64,000 nucleotides of DNA from Citrobacter sp. 18056. Its GTDB lineage: Bacteria; Pseudomonadota; Gammaproteobacteria; Enterobacterales; Enterobacteriaceae. Of this stretch, positions 8,350-15,953 are shown one piece after another. A program made the position numbers and the translations under genes. The stretch's first letter is position 1, and the number at the start of each line of letters is the position of its first letter. The stretch is from assembly GCA_902706235.1 (NCBI GenBank), contig CACSJR010000006.1, positions 241,350 to 305,349 on the forward strand. The letters run 5' to 3'. The notes under the pieces are model-generated. The model was not told the DNA's origin, ran no database searches, and was given only the letters and a program-made list of their open reading frames with translations.

Positions 8350-9279
8350 ATGCGAGTCAGTACCCAGCAGTCCTATGTGACCATGAACAACAGTTTCAGC
8401 CAAATGTCCGAACAGCTTTCGCACGTCATGACGCAGATGGCGACCGGGAAACGTATCCTGTTACCGTCGGACGATCCGATTGCGTCCACCCGTATCACCC
8501 AGTTAAACCGTCAGCAGGCTTCCATTGAGCAGTATCAGGGCAATATCGAAGCGGTCTCTGCCAGTCTGAGCCAGCAGGAATCGGTGCTGGACGGGGTAAA
8601 CAACGATTTGCTCTCCATTCGTGACGATCTGCTTCAGGCCTCCAATGGCACTAACTCTGGCGAGTCTCTGGCCAGTATCGGGCAGGAAATTGGCTCGTTG
8701 ACGGATGCAATGGTTAATGCGCTGAACTATCAGGATGGGGATGGCCACTACATCTTTGGCGGCACCATCAACGATAAACCGCCGATTGTAGAACAGGACA
8801 CTGACGGCGACGGTACGGCGGATACCTATGTGTATCAGGGCAATACCGAGCACCGTACCGCGACTGTCTCCAATGGCGTTGAAGTAGATACCAACGTCTC
8901 CGTCGGTGAAATTTTCGGGCCAAATCTTGATCTGCTGAACGATCTGAACGATCTGTCGCAGGAGATGCAGGACCCGAATCTTGACCCGAGCGATCCGCAA
9001 TTGCAGAGCGATATTCAAAGCACCATCGACGAGCTGGATCAGGTGTCGAACTCTCTCAGCACTGCTATCGGTACGTTGGGCGAAACGCAAAACACCATCT
9101 CGATGCTTAACGACGCGCAGAGCACGGTCTCCATGACCAACGATGCGTTGATTGGTCAACTGGGTGATCTGGACTACGGTCCGGCGTCCATCACTTTTAG
9201 CGGTCTCGAAATGGCGATGGAAGCCACCATGAAAACGTACTCTAAAGTGAGCGAACTCAATCTGTTCAGCGTTATTTAA
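8350..9279 (+). CDS. flgL: FlgL, hook-filament junction protein HAP3 (LfgL)
   Basis: A 309-residue flagellin-like junction protein. The N-terminus MRVSTQQSYVTMNNSFSQMS and the segment MATGKRILLPSDDPIAS are typical of FlgL. An internal run of Asp and Thr (DTDGDGTADTY) resembles a small calcium-binding-like loop but may just be part of the exposed domain. It sits between FlgK and the first flagellin subunits. The ribosome site GGAGGGAG is strong. It is the last gene of the flgK-flgL pair before the lafW-like gene. Confidence 0.93.
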   Translation: MRVSTQQSYVTMNNSFSQMSEQLSHVMTQMATGKRILLPSDDPIASTRITQLNRQQASIEQYQGNIEAVSASLSQQESVLDGVNNDLLSIRDDLLQASNGTNSGESLASIGQEIGSLTDAMVNALNYQDGDGHYIFGGTINDKPPIVEQDTDGDGTADTYVYQGNTEHRTATVSNGVEVDTNVSVGEIFGPNLDLLNDLNDLSQEMQDPNLDPSDPQLQSDIQSTIDELDQVSNSLSTAIGTLGETQNTISMLNDAQSTVSMTNDALIGQLGDLDYGPASITFSGLEMAMEATMKTYSKVSELNLFSVI

Positions 9280-9329
9280 TCTTGAACTGTCGGCAGCCGC
9301 GTGTTGCCGATGCCATGAGCGGAAACACC

Positions 9330-10340
9330 ATGCAGGTTAGTCTTAATACCTCTTCACTCTCCAGCGCTGATGCCTTAGGCAGCAGCGTCATCAAGCAACA
9401 GCCCGCGAGTCAGATTGTCCCCACCAATATGAAGACCGCGATGGCGAACACGGATTACCCTGCGTCGCCGTTGATTAGCGCCCGCCCGCAACGCTACAGC
9501 GTTCAGCTTAACGACCAGCTTACCTGTTTGCAGGAGGCCGACAGCTATTTAGGCAAACTGGAACAACAGTTGCTGGACTATCGTCATCAATCCCGCCGGG
9601 GAGGGGAAGCCGCGAAGACGCAAAAGCAGGCGTTAGAGTCACTGCTGGAGAAACGTTCCCAGCTCTCTGCGGGCACGGTCGATAACCAATTGCGCCCTGT
9701 TTTGCAGGGAGAAGCCCGGGTCAATTTCCTTGCACCGCAAATCAGTCACGCGATGCAACAGCAGGGTGAAGAATCGCTCTTGTTTAGCGCCAGTAAAGAC
9801 AAAGAGCAGCTGCTGGCCGCCGTGCATGTTGATGAAGAGATGGATCCCCGTCAGTATCGGGCGACGATGAATAATGCGTTGCGCCGGGTCGGTATCCAGA
9901 GCCACATCGACAAAGGTGAGGCACATTTCTCCACGCGCGAAGATAACTGGGCACAGTTGCAGGAGTCGCTGTCGGCGATTGGGGGAGGAAAACGTTTTGC
10001 CGCCGGCAGCACCACGGCCATCACCACCACCTTGCTCCCGACGCAGACGGACAATCTGCTCAAGGCGCTTAAAACTCCTGGCGCACGTTTGAGTAGCACG
10101 TTACAGCAAACGCTGGAAAGTATTGGGCAATCGCGGGAACAGCTGGCGACACAGCAGGAAAAAGCGCGGCAGATGATTGACGGGATGGCCCGTTACTCGC
10201 AGAGCCAGAATGCGGAACAGGCGTCGCAGGCGCTGGCGAAAATGCTCAATCGGGCGAGCCATAACTATCAGACCCTGGCAGAAGCGATGAACGGTCAGGC
10301 AAGCCTGTCCAGTCTGACGGTCAGAAACTTATTATCTTGA
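9330..10340 (+). CDS. lafW: LafW-like putative hook-associated protein
   Basis: A 336-residue Gln/Ser-rich protein with predicted helical stretches (for example DQLTCLQEADSYLGKLEQQL and the C-terminal RASHNYQTLAEAMNGQ) and no signal peptide or membrane segment. I chose the ATG at 9330 because AGCGGA lies at ribosome-site distance; an ATG at 9315 and a TTG at 9282 are in frame. The name is given from position: in Flag-2 loci lafW follows lfgL and is described as a putative hook-associated protein. I cannot confirm homology from residues alone. The 3' end overlaps the convergent gene by 9 bases. Confidence 0.55.
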   Translation: MQVSLNTSSLSSADALGSSVIKQQPASQIVPTNMKTAMANTDYPASPLISARPQRYSVQLNDQLTCLQEADSYLGKLEQQLLDYRHQSRRGGEAAKTQKQALESLLEKRSQLSAGTVDNQLRPVLQGEARVNFLAPQISHAMQQQGEESLLFSASKDKEQLLAAVHVDEEMDPRQYRATMNNALRRVGIQSHIDKGEAHFSTREDNWAQLQESLSAIGGGKRFAAGSTTAITTTLLPTQTDNLLKALKTPGARLSSTLQQTLESIGQSREQLATQQEKARQMIDGMARYSQSQNAEQASQALAKMLNRASHNYQTLAEAMNGQASLSSLTVRNLLS

Positions 10341-10835
10341 TTTGGAATGTGGCTTGCAGGTCGCCAGCATATCGAGGGTATCCGTGGTGTTGAGGGTGAT
10401 CAGCATGCTGTTTTGTTTCATCAGTAGCAGATCTTCCCCCGGCGCCAGTTCGGTGAGCTGAACACCTAAGTTCTGTAACTGCAAAAACGAGGCTATCTGC
10501 TTCATATGCGCGTCGGACGGCTCAACCTTTACCGAATCCAGATGATACGTTCCCTTCACGCTGTCGGGACGGTTTTTCTTAAGACACGGCGAAAAGTGAA
10601 ACTCTGAATACGATTTTAGGGTCGGACTAACCTCGGCGAACAGCGCATTGATCTGATCATGGGACTCGTTCACCTCAACCGTGTAAATACTCTCCTCACC
10701 ACTCTTCATGTCATAATGGACCAGATCAGTGTGTTCTATTTTATTCCCGGCGATGGATTGTCCTGAGAAAATCAGGACAGCAAGTAACAGGGTCAATAAC
10801 AACGCGCAGACCTTATTCACATGTTGGCATTTCAT
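10332..10835 (-). CDS. Small exported/membrane-anchored partner of LafZ, unknown family
   Basis: A 167-residue protein with an N-terminal hydrophobic segment (residues 9-28, CALLLTLLLAVLIFSGQSIAG) that is either a signal peptide or a single anchor, then a 137-residue periplasmic domain with two cysteines (Cys84 and Cys160). The ATG at 10835 follows a near-perfect ribosome site (CCAGGAGG). It overlaps the end of the upstream lafZ-like gene by 23 bases, so the two are co-translated. A transmembrane wHTH regulator followed by a small periplasmic protein is the layout of ToxR/ToxS and PsaE/PsaF; I infer an effector or stabiliser of LafZ. I recognise no family. Confidence 0.7.
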   Translation of the reverse strand: MKCQHVNKVCALLLTLLLAVLIFSGQSIAGNKIEHTDLVHYDMKSGEESIYTVEVNESHDQINALFAEVSPTLKSYSEFHFSPCLKKNRPDSVKGTYHLDSVKVEPSDAHMKQIASFLQLQNLGVQLTELAPGEDLLLMKQNSMLITLNTTDTLDMLATCKPHSKSR

Positions 10836-11712
10836 GTAACGTCCTCCTGGCGTGCTTAGTAATAATGTTATTGAGTTTATCCATATCATGCTGCCAGTTA
10901 TCAATGCTCAGCATCACCTGCCAGGTTTGATGACAGTGATTGGTCAGGCTTAAATCAAGACTCAGTTTATCCATTGAAGGATAAACATATATCTTCATGC
11001 TGGAATTTTTTTTCGCCAATAACGTATCCAGATTTACGGCGAGAGGATGCCAATTTTTTTCTATCGCGGATGAACCTGTATCATCGGTATCGGGTTCATA
11101 CAGGTAGCCAATTTTAATATGTGTTACATCAGGGAATTCAACATATTTCAGTTGAGTACCTTCAGCTTTATTTTCCTGCTGACGGGAGGACGACCAAAGG
11201 AGAGTCCCCAGCGTAGCCGTCATAACGACGATTGCCAGCAACATCCCCAGGCGTCCCCGCAGCGAGAATCTGTTGCTTTTTAACGGGCGGGCCGGGGCTT
11301 CAGGCACGGCCTCTGTCTCTGGTAACGTGCGCTCTTGATTGTCATTTATGAGCAGGTCAACGTCATTTGGCACGGGCTGAGATAGGCTCTCGTTTTCCGC
11401 ATAAGAGATGAATTCGCTATTAAGAAAATACCCCTTCTTGGGTATGGTTTGTATTATTTCTTTCTGTTTGCTGTCATCACCTAATGCCAGACGCAAGGCA
11501 TGGATTGCCGTTGGGAGACTATTACTGCCGACCACGCGATTTTTCCAGACTTCGGCAATCAGAAATTCACGGGATAATACGGTGTCAGGGTACGTAATGA
11601 GAATTTCAAGTAACAGAAAATGAAATTCGCCCAGTCGTAACGTTTCTCCCGTTCCTTGATGAGCCAGCGTACAGCGGGAAGCATCCATCTTCCAGTTGTT
11701 AATGATAATCAT
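10813..11712 (-). CDS. lafZ: LafZ-like transmembrane transcription regulator (CadC/ToxR type)
   Basis: A 299-residue regulator. Residues about 5-100 form an OmpR/CadC-type winged helix, with LLLEILITYPDTVLSREFLI and the recognition region SLPTAIHALRLALGDD, ending in the wing motif IPKKGYFL. A Pro/Glu-rich linker (about 105-150) leads to one membrane segment (154-173, LGMLLAIVVMTATLGTLLW) and a periplasmic domain of about 125 residues with cysteines near 254 and at 298. Flag-2 loci of E. coli carry a membrane regulator named LafZ near this place; the name is by analogy. Gene and flanks are visibly more AT-rich than the fli genes. Confidence 0.75.
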   Translation of the reverse strand: MIIINNWKMDASRCTLAHQGTGETLRLGEFHFLLLEILITYPDTVLSREFLIAEVWKNRVVGSNSLPTAIHALRLALGDDSKQKEIIQTIPKKGYFLNSEFISYAENESLSQPVPNDVDLLINDNQERTLPETEAVPEAPARPLKSNRFSLRGRLGMLLAIVVMTATLGTLLWSSSRQQENKAEGTQLKYVEFPDVTHIKIGYLYEPDTDDTGSSAIEKNWHPLAVNLDTLLAKKNSSMKIYVYPSMDKLSLDLSLTNHCHQTWQVMLSIDNWQHDMDKLNNIITKHARRTLHEMPTCE

Positions 11713-12038
11713 CGTTGACTATTACCTGCAGAACGCAGGCCCAATTTAAAAGTAAACAAGCGATCACTTACGTTAAGTGCGCAGAGATATACGTTCTTAC
11801 CGGAATTGTGGCTTCCGTTCTTGGCGCAAAGGGCCAGTAGTCCATTAGTGGAGGGAATTTATAGGAAAGTAATTTTGATGACAATAATTCAGGAGACGTG
11901 CACATGTAACATGATGTTGCGGGCAGGGGAGGTATTTCCAGGTATTGACTGTCAATGCCCGGAATTATCGGTGTGGGGAGCCAGGTAAATTAATTTTGGA
12001 TGTTACGTGAGTTTAAATTTAAATATTTTCTGGGCGAT
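11713..12038. promoter_or_regulatory. Gene-free AT-rich region upstream of lafZ with three dyads
   Basis: These 326 bases between the tagD-like stop and the lafZ start hold no credible gene. Three inverted repeats are visible: CCTGC-N5-GCAGG at 11725-11739, CACTTA-CGT-TAAGTG at 11765-11779 and ATTGAC-T-GTCAAT at 11944-11956. The first two are within 70 bases of the lafZ start and could be binding sites for LafZ itself or another regulator. I see no convincing sigma-54 or sigma-28 promoter on the minus strand and no terminator for the tagD-like gene. Confidence 0.4.
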
Positions 12039-12434
12039 CTATTTCTGTCTTTTGACTATTTCCAGAACCGACGTGGTGGATATTGACGGGGTTCGTGGCA
12101 GGTACATCACTTCGCAAAGGCAGGACAGACTATCGAAGCTGCCAGCCCAGTCATCCCCCATCACCAGCACATCGGCGTTGAAGTTTCGGATATAGTCGCT
12201 TTTGCGCTCCAATGATTCTTCAAGAAACACCTCATCGACGCACTTAAGTTCTTCCAGAATATGCATTCTGTCGTGCTGATCGTATACCGGTGCACGGCCT
12301 TTCTTATGGATATTAAGCGCATCCGAGGAGACGCCCACCACCAGTCGATTGCCTAGTTGGCGCGCCCGGATCAGAATGTTCAGATGCCCGATGTGAAACA
12401 GATCAAACGTGCCAAAGGTAATCACGGTTTTCAT
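12039..12434 (-). CDS. TagD-like glycerol-3-phosphate cytidylyltransferase
   Basis: A 131-residue nucleotidyltransferase that would make CDP-glycerol from CTP and glycerol 3-phosphate. The motifs of the family are all present: GTFDLFHIGH (residues 8-17, with the HxGH catalytic pair), MGDDWAGSFD (92-101) and RTPSISTT (114-121). From memory, B. subtilis TagD (129 residues) reads MGDDWEGKFD and RTPEISTT at these places. The gene starts 4 bases after the fliJ stop, so it is the last gene of the fliE-J unit. No CDP-glycerol glycerophosphotransferase is visible in the window. Its role may be decoration of a flagellar or surface structure, which is inference. Confidence 0.85.
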   Translation of the reverse strand: MKTVITFGTFDLFHIGHLNILIRARQLGNRLVVGVSSDALNIHKKGRAPVYDQHDRMHILEELKCVDEVFLEESLERKSDYIRNFNADVLVMGDDWAGSFDSLSCLCEVMYLPRTPSISTTSVLEIVKRQK

Positions 12435-12438
12435 GACG

Positions 12439-12879
12439 TTACTTCACTCCCCGCTGGCGTAACCAACACTGGCCGGCCATATCGTCCAGCACCTTTTGTT
12501 GGCGGACATTCGCTTCCTGTACCAGATGCTCACGTTGGGTGTCGAGGGTCATGCTGACCACTTTTTCCTGACAGGCTGCGCTGATGAGATCTTTCTGGAT
12601 ACGATCTTCTTTCAGTTGGGCGAGTGATTTTTCCTGTTCCTGCCAGGCCAGAACCCGGCGCAGACTGCCTTTATAGGCATTAATATTTTTCAGCTCTTCC
12701 GGAGACTGCACTTCTGCGGAGGCAGGGGCCGTTTTTTGCAGCAACATCGTCAGTGAGCGGATATTGTTTTCAAATCCAACCCCTATCTGCTTCTGCCGGG
12801 CGAGCTGAACGGTGAAATCTTGTACCGATTTATCGCGCAGCTTTTGCAGTTGCCTGAGGGTGTCAATCATCTGATTCAT
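12439..12879 (-). CDS. fliJ: FliJ, flagellar export chaperone/stalk (LfiJ)
   Basis: A 146-residue all-helical protein (QKLRDKSVQDFTVQLARQKQIG and further heptads), the size of FliJ (147). FliJ forms the central stalk of the FliH-FliI ATPase complex and escorts empty export chaperones. The identity rests on length, coiled-coil character and its place directly after fliI, whose stop it overlaps by 4 bases; sequence conservation in this family is low. It is followed by the tagD-like gene. Confidence 0.85.
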   Translation of the reverse strand: MNQMIDTLRQLQKLRDKSVQDFTVQLARQKQIGVGFENNIRSLTMLLQKTAPASAEVQSPEELKNINAYKGSLRRVLAWQEQEKSLAQLKEDRIQKDLISAACQEKVVSMTLDTQREHLVQEANVRQQKVLDDMAGQCWLRQRGVK

Positions 12880-14222
12880 GCCGTCTTAGCCTTAGCGTTT
12901 TTCCCGACAGGGAAGAGGGATTGCAAACTTTGCTGAACGCTGGCGAGTGCGGCGGGTTCGCTCACATCCTGGCGCAGGAATCGTTCAATAGCCGGGTAGT
13001 TCTTCACGGCTTTATCAACCGTCGCATCGGAACCGGCGACATACCCGCCGAGCGGGATCAACGGCTTAATTTCCATGTAGCTGGCGTAGTTTTGCTTAAA
13101 CTGGCGGGCCGACAGTTGGTGTTCGCGGGGCGTCACCTGATTCATACAGCGGCTGATCGACTGACCGATATCAATCGCCGGATAGTGCCCGGACTCGGCC
13201 AGCTTACGGGTGAGCACAATGTGACCATCCAGCACTGCACGGGCGCAGTCGACGATCGGGTCCTGCTGATCGTCACCTTCCGCCAGCACGGTGTAGATAG
13301 CGGTCATTGACCCGCTGCTTTCGCTGTTACCGGCACTTTCGACCAGACGTGGGATCATGCCAAACGCCGACGGCGGATAGCCTTTAGTGGCCGGCGGCTC
13401 ACCCAACGAGAGGGCGATTTCCCTCTGCGCCATCGCATAACGGGTCAGGGAGTCGATCAGCAACAACACATCTTTGCCCTGGTCGCGAAACCAGGCGGCG
13501 ATGGAGTGACACAGTTCGGTGGCTTTCAGACGCATGAGTGGCGATTCATCGGCGGGCGCGGCCACCACAATCGATTTTGCCAGGCTTTCAGGGCCGAGCG
13601 AGTGATCGATAAACTCTTTCACTTCACGGCCACGTTCGCCAATCAATCCGACCACCACGACTTGCGCTTCGGTCTGGCGAGTGATCATGCCCAGCAGCAC
13701 GCTTTTACCCACGCCGCTGCCTGCCATCAGGCCGACGCGTTGGCCTTTGCCAATCGTCAGCAATCCATTGATGGCACGCACACCGACGTCCAGCGGTTCG
13801 CTGACCGGCTGACGGGTGAGGGGATTAACCGCAGGCGGTTGGGCCGGGAGCAGTTCCGTCCCCCCGAGACGGCCTTTGCCGTCCATCGGTTCACCCACGC
13901 CATTGACAATGCGCCCGAGCCAGCTGTCGCCGATCATCACGTCACGGGCTTTATCGAGGGGGAAAACACGGGCGCCGGCCATCAGGCCGACCGGCAACTT
14001 GAAAGGCATCAGGTAGGTGACTTCGCGGTCAAAGCCCACCGCCTGCGCTTCAATGACTTCGCCCTCGGCCCCTTCGATGCGACACAGCTGACCGGTGGCC
14101 AGCTGGCAACCGATACTTTCGAGCAGAATGCCACTGACGCGCACCAGACGGCCCGACTGACGCACCAGCGGGATAGCGTCAATGGAACGTAATGCGTCCG
14201 TTACCCCCGGCAAATCATGCAT
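12876..14222 (-). CDS. fliI: FliI, flagellum-specific export ATPase (LfiI)
   Basis: A 448-residue F1-beta-like ATPase that energises flagellar type III export at the cytoplasmic face. The Walker A motif is AGSGVGKS (residues 167-174), followed by GLIGERGREVKEFI, the Walker B strand LLLIDSLTRYAMAQREI and the conserved GEPPATKGYPPS segment. The length equals the family norm (about 456). It overlaps fliH by 8 bases upstream and fliJ by 4 downstream. Confidence 0.97.
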   Translation of the reverse strand: MHDLPGVTDALRSIDAIPLVRQSGRLVRVSGILLESIGCQLATGQLCRIEGAEGEVIEAQAVGFDREVTYLMPFKLPVGLMAGARVFPLDKARDVMIGDSWLGRIVNGVGEPMDGKGRLGGTELLPAQPPAVNPLTRQPVSEPLDVGVRAINGLLTIGKGQRVGLMAGSGVGKSVLLGMITRQTEAQVVVVGLIGERGREVKEFIDHSLGPESLAKSIVVAAPADESPLMRLKATELCHSIAAWFRDQGKDVLLLIDSLTRYAMAQREIALSLGEPPATKGYPPSAFGMIPRLVESAGNSESSGSMTAIYTVLAEGDDQQDPIVDCARAVLDGHIVLTRKLAESGHYPAIDIGQSISRCMNQVTPREHQLSARQFKQNYASYMEIKPLIPLGGYVAGSDATVDKAVKNYPAIERFLRQDVSEPAALASVQQSLQSLFPVGKNAKAKTA

Positions 14223-14940
14223 CCTTCTGCTCCGGGGACAGCGTTTCTTTAATCGCTTTCATGCACTGCTCAAGACGGTGTTCGCAGCCGACATCCAGCT
14301 CTGAGGTGTCAGTCACAATTCGGCATTCGCCAGACTGTAAGGTCGTAGAAGGGGTTAATCCCCATTCGCTGACCTTTTCCGGGGCCACATTCTGAATGCG
14401 CTCAAACTCTTCGCTGCTGAGCATTACCTGCAACGATTCCGGTACTGACGGCAGGGCAGAGAGCGCCTCTTCGATGATGGAGAGTAACTGCGTGGGCTGT
14501 AACGCCAGCTCGCAGCGGATGACCTGACGGGTGACCTTTTCAACCAGCTGCAACAAATCGTCGCGCTGCTTGCGCTGGATAGTCCCCAGATAGTCATTCA
14601 CCTGATGGGCGATGCCGTCGAGCGGTTTAGCGGCGAGGGCAAATTGCTGCTGGCCCTCTTTCTGTGCCGACAGGCTGCCATCGGTATAGCCTTTACGCAT
14701 CCCTTCGTTGAATCCCTGCTCGGTACCCTGGCGCAGACCCTGCTCCTGGCCCTCTTTCTGGCCTTCTTCCAGGCCACGCTTAAAGCCTTCCTGGTAGCCT
14801 TCCTTAAGCTGAAGCTGGTGTTCTGCCACCAGAGCCAGATGCTGCTGCTCCTCATCCTGCGGTTGCGGCTGGGCCGTTTCGCCATCCAGTGGCGGGAAGC
14901 GGTACTGACGGAAGCGGCCGCGCAATGTGTCTAATGCCAT
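14215..14940 (-). CDS. fliH: FliH, negative regulator of FliI (LfiH)
   Basis: A 241-residue peripheral stalk protein that binds FliI and links it to the C-ring. The clear signature is a run of GxxxG/AxxxG-type repeats, from EGYQEGFKRGLEEGQ through GLRQGTEQGFNEGM to KGYTDG (residues about 48-92), forming an extended helix. The N-terminus has the Arg-rich RFRQYRFPPL segment. The length matches Salmonella FliH (235). It starts 5 bases after the fliG stop. Confidence 0.94.
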   Translation of the reverse strand: MALDTLRGRFRQYRFPPLDGETAQPQPQDEEQQHLALVAEHQLQLKEGYQEGFKRGLEEGQKEGQEQGLRQGTEQGFNEGMRKGYTDGSLSAQKEGQQQFALAAKPLDGIAHQVNDYLGTIQRKQRDDLLQLVEKVTRQVIRCELALQPTQLLSIIEEALSALPSVPESLQVMLSSEEFERIQNVAPEKVSEWGLTPSTTLQSGECRIVTDTSELDVGCEHRLEQCMKAIKETLSPEQKDA

Positions 14941-14945
14941 ATCGC

Positions 14946-15953
14946 TTACTCCTCAGTCCGTTCTGCGAACAGCTGCAGTTGAATTTCGCCCGCTTCTTCC
15001 AGTTCACGCGCCACGGACATGATTTCGCGGCGGATCTGTTCAATACGGCTGATGGGCACTGGCCCAAGACGGGCGGTAATGCTTTCCAGCTGCTGCACCT
15101 GGCGGCGCGGCATAGCAGCATAAATGGAGCGGCGTAGCGGGGCTTCGGTGCCTTTCAGCGCCACAGCCCACTCTTCGATCGGGATCTCTTCCAGCAGCTT
15201 ACGGCGTACATCTTCACTCTGACGGCCAAGGATGAAGAAGTCATACATCTCATCCTGCAGCTGGACAAGGATCTCGCCATCGCGTTCGGCCAGCTGCTCC
15301 AGAATGACCTGCTGGTCGTCCTGGATACGGTTCACGATATCTGCGGCCTGCTTGATGCCTTTCACCTTGGAGCCATGCTCAGAAAGTACGGCCAGGCCGC
15401 GCTCGATTAAGCGGTCGAGTTCATCAATCACTTCGCGATTGACGTCATTCAGTTTGGCGACACGATAGAGAATTTCATTACGCACTGACTCCGTCATATA
15501 CAGCAGGACTTCTGCGGCAATATCCGGGGTCAGGAAGGCCAGGAACACGGCCTGGAGCTGGAGGTGCTCTTCGCCGATCAGCAACGCCAGCTGGCGCGGT
15601 TCAACCCACTGCAGGCGTGCCATACGGGAGCGAATTTCATCCCCGTAAATGCCATTGATGACACCGCTGGCTATCTCGCTGCCGAGGGCTTTGTTGAGGA
15701 TCCCCTGCAACATGGCGCGTGAGGCGCCATTGATGCCACTCTGTTCGCTGAACTCATCGAAAAAGTTATTGATGACCCGCCGAGCCTGGGTAATTTTCAC
15801 GCCGGAAAGACGCGCCATATGCTCACTCAGGCGCACGACTTCTTCACGGGTCAGTTTGCTCATCACCGTCGCCGCGGCTTCTTCACCCAGGCAGAGTAAC
15901 AAGATTGCAGATTGCTCTAACAGATTGTTTTTACTTGTTTTCAATTCGCTCAT
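14946..15953 (-). CDS. fliG: FliG, flagellar motor switch protein (LfiG)
   Basis: A 335-residue C-ring protein, close to Salmonella FliG (331). It couples rotor to the stator torque through charged residues in its C-terminal domain. Visible family features are the N-terminal SAILLLCLGEEAAATVMSKL, the middle-domain VLLYMTESVRNEILYRVAKL type helix and the C-terminal MPRRQVQQLESITARLGPV. It overlaps the end of fliF by 23 bases. The ribosome site lies inside fliF. Confidence 0.96.
   Translation of the reverse strand: MSELKTSKNNLLEQSAILLLCLGEEAAATVMSKLTREEVVRLSEHMARLSGVKITQARRVINNFFDEFSEQSGINGASRAMLQGILNKALGSEIASGVINGIYGDEIRSRMARLQWVEPRQLALLIGEEHLQLQAVFLAFLTPDIAAEVLLYMTESVRNEILYRVAKLNDVNREVIDELDRLIERGLAVLSEHGSKVKGIKQAADIVNRIQDDQQVILEQLAERDGEILVQLQDEMYDFFILGRQSEDVRRKLLEEIPIEEWAVALKGTEAPLRRSIYAAMPRRQVQQLESITARLGPVPISRIEQIRREIMSVARELEEAGEIQLQLFAERTEE

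Noticed and set aside
11806..12195. Short plus-strand frames in the lafZ upstream gap
   Set aside because: Small, without ribosome sites; the second overlaps the TagD-like gene antisense.
13506..14192. Long plus-strand frame opposite fliI
   Set aside because: Antisense shadow of a clear FliI gene; His/Gln-rich composition typical of reverse-frame translation and no ribosome site.
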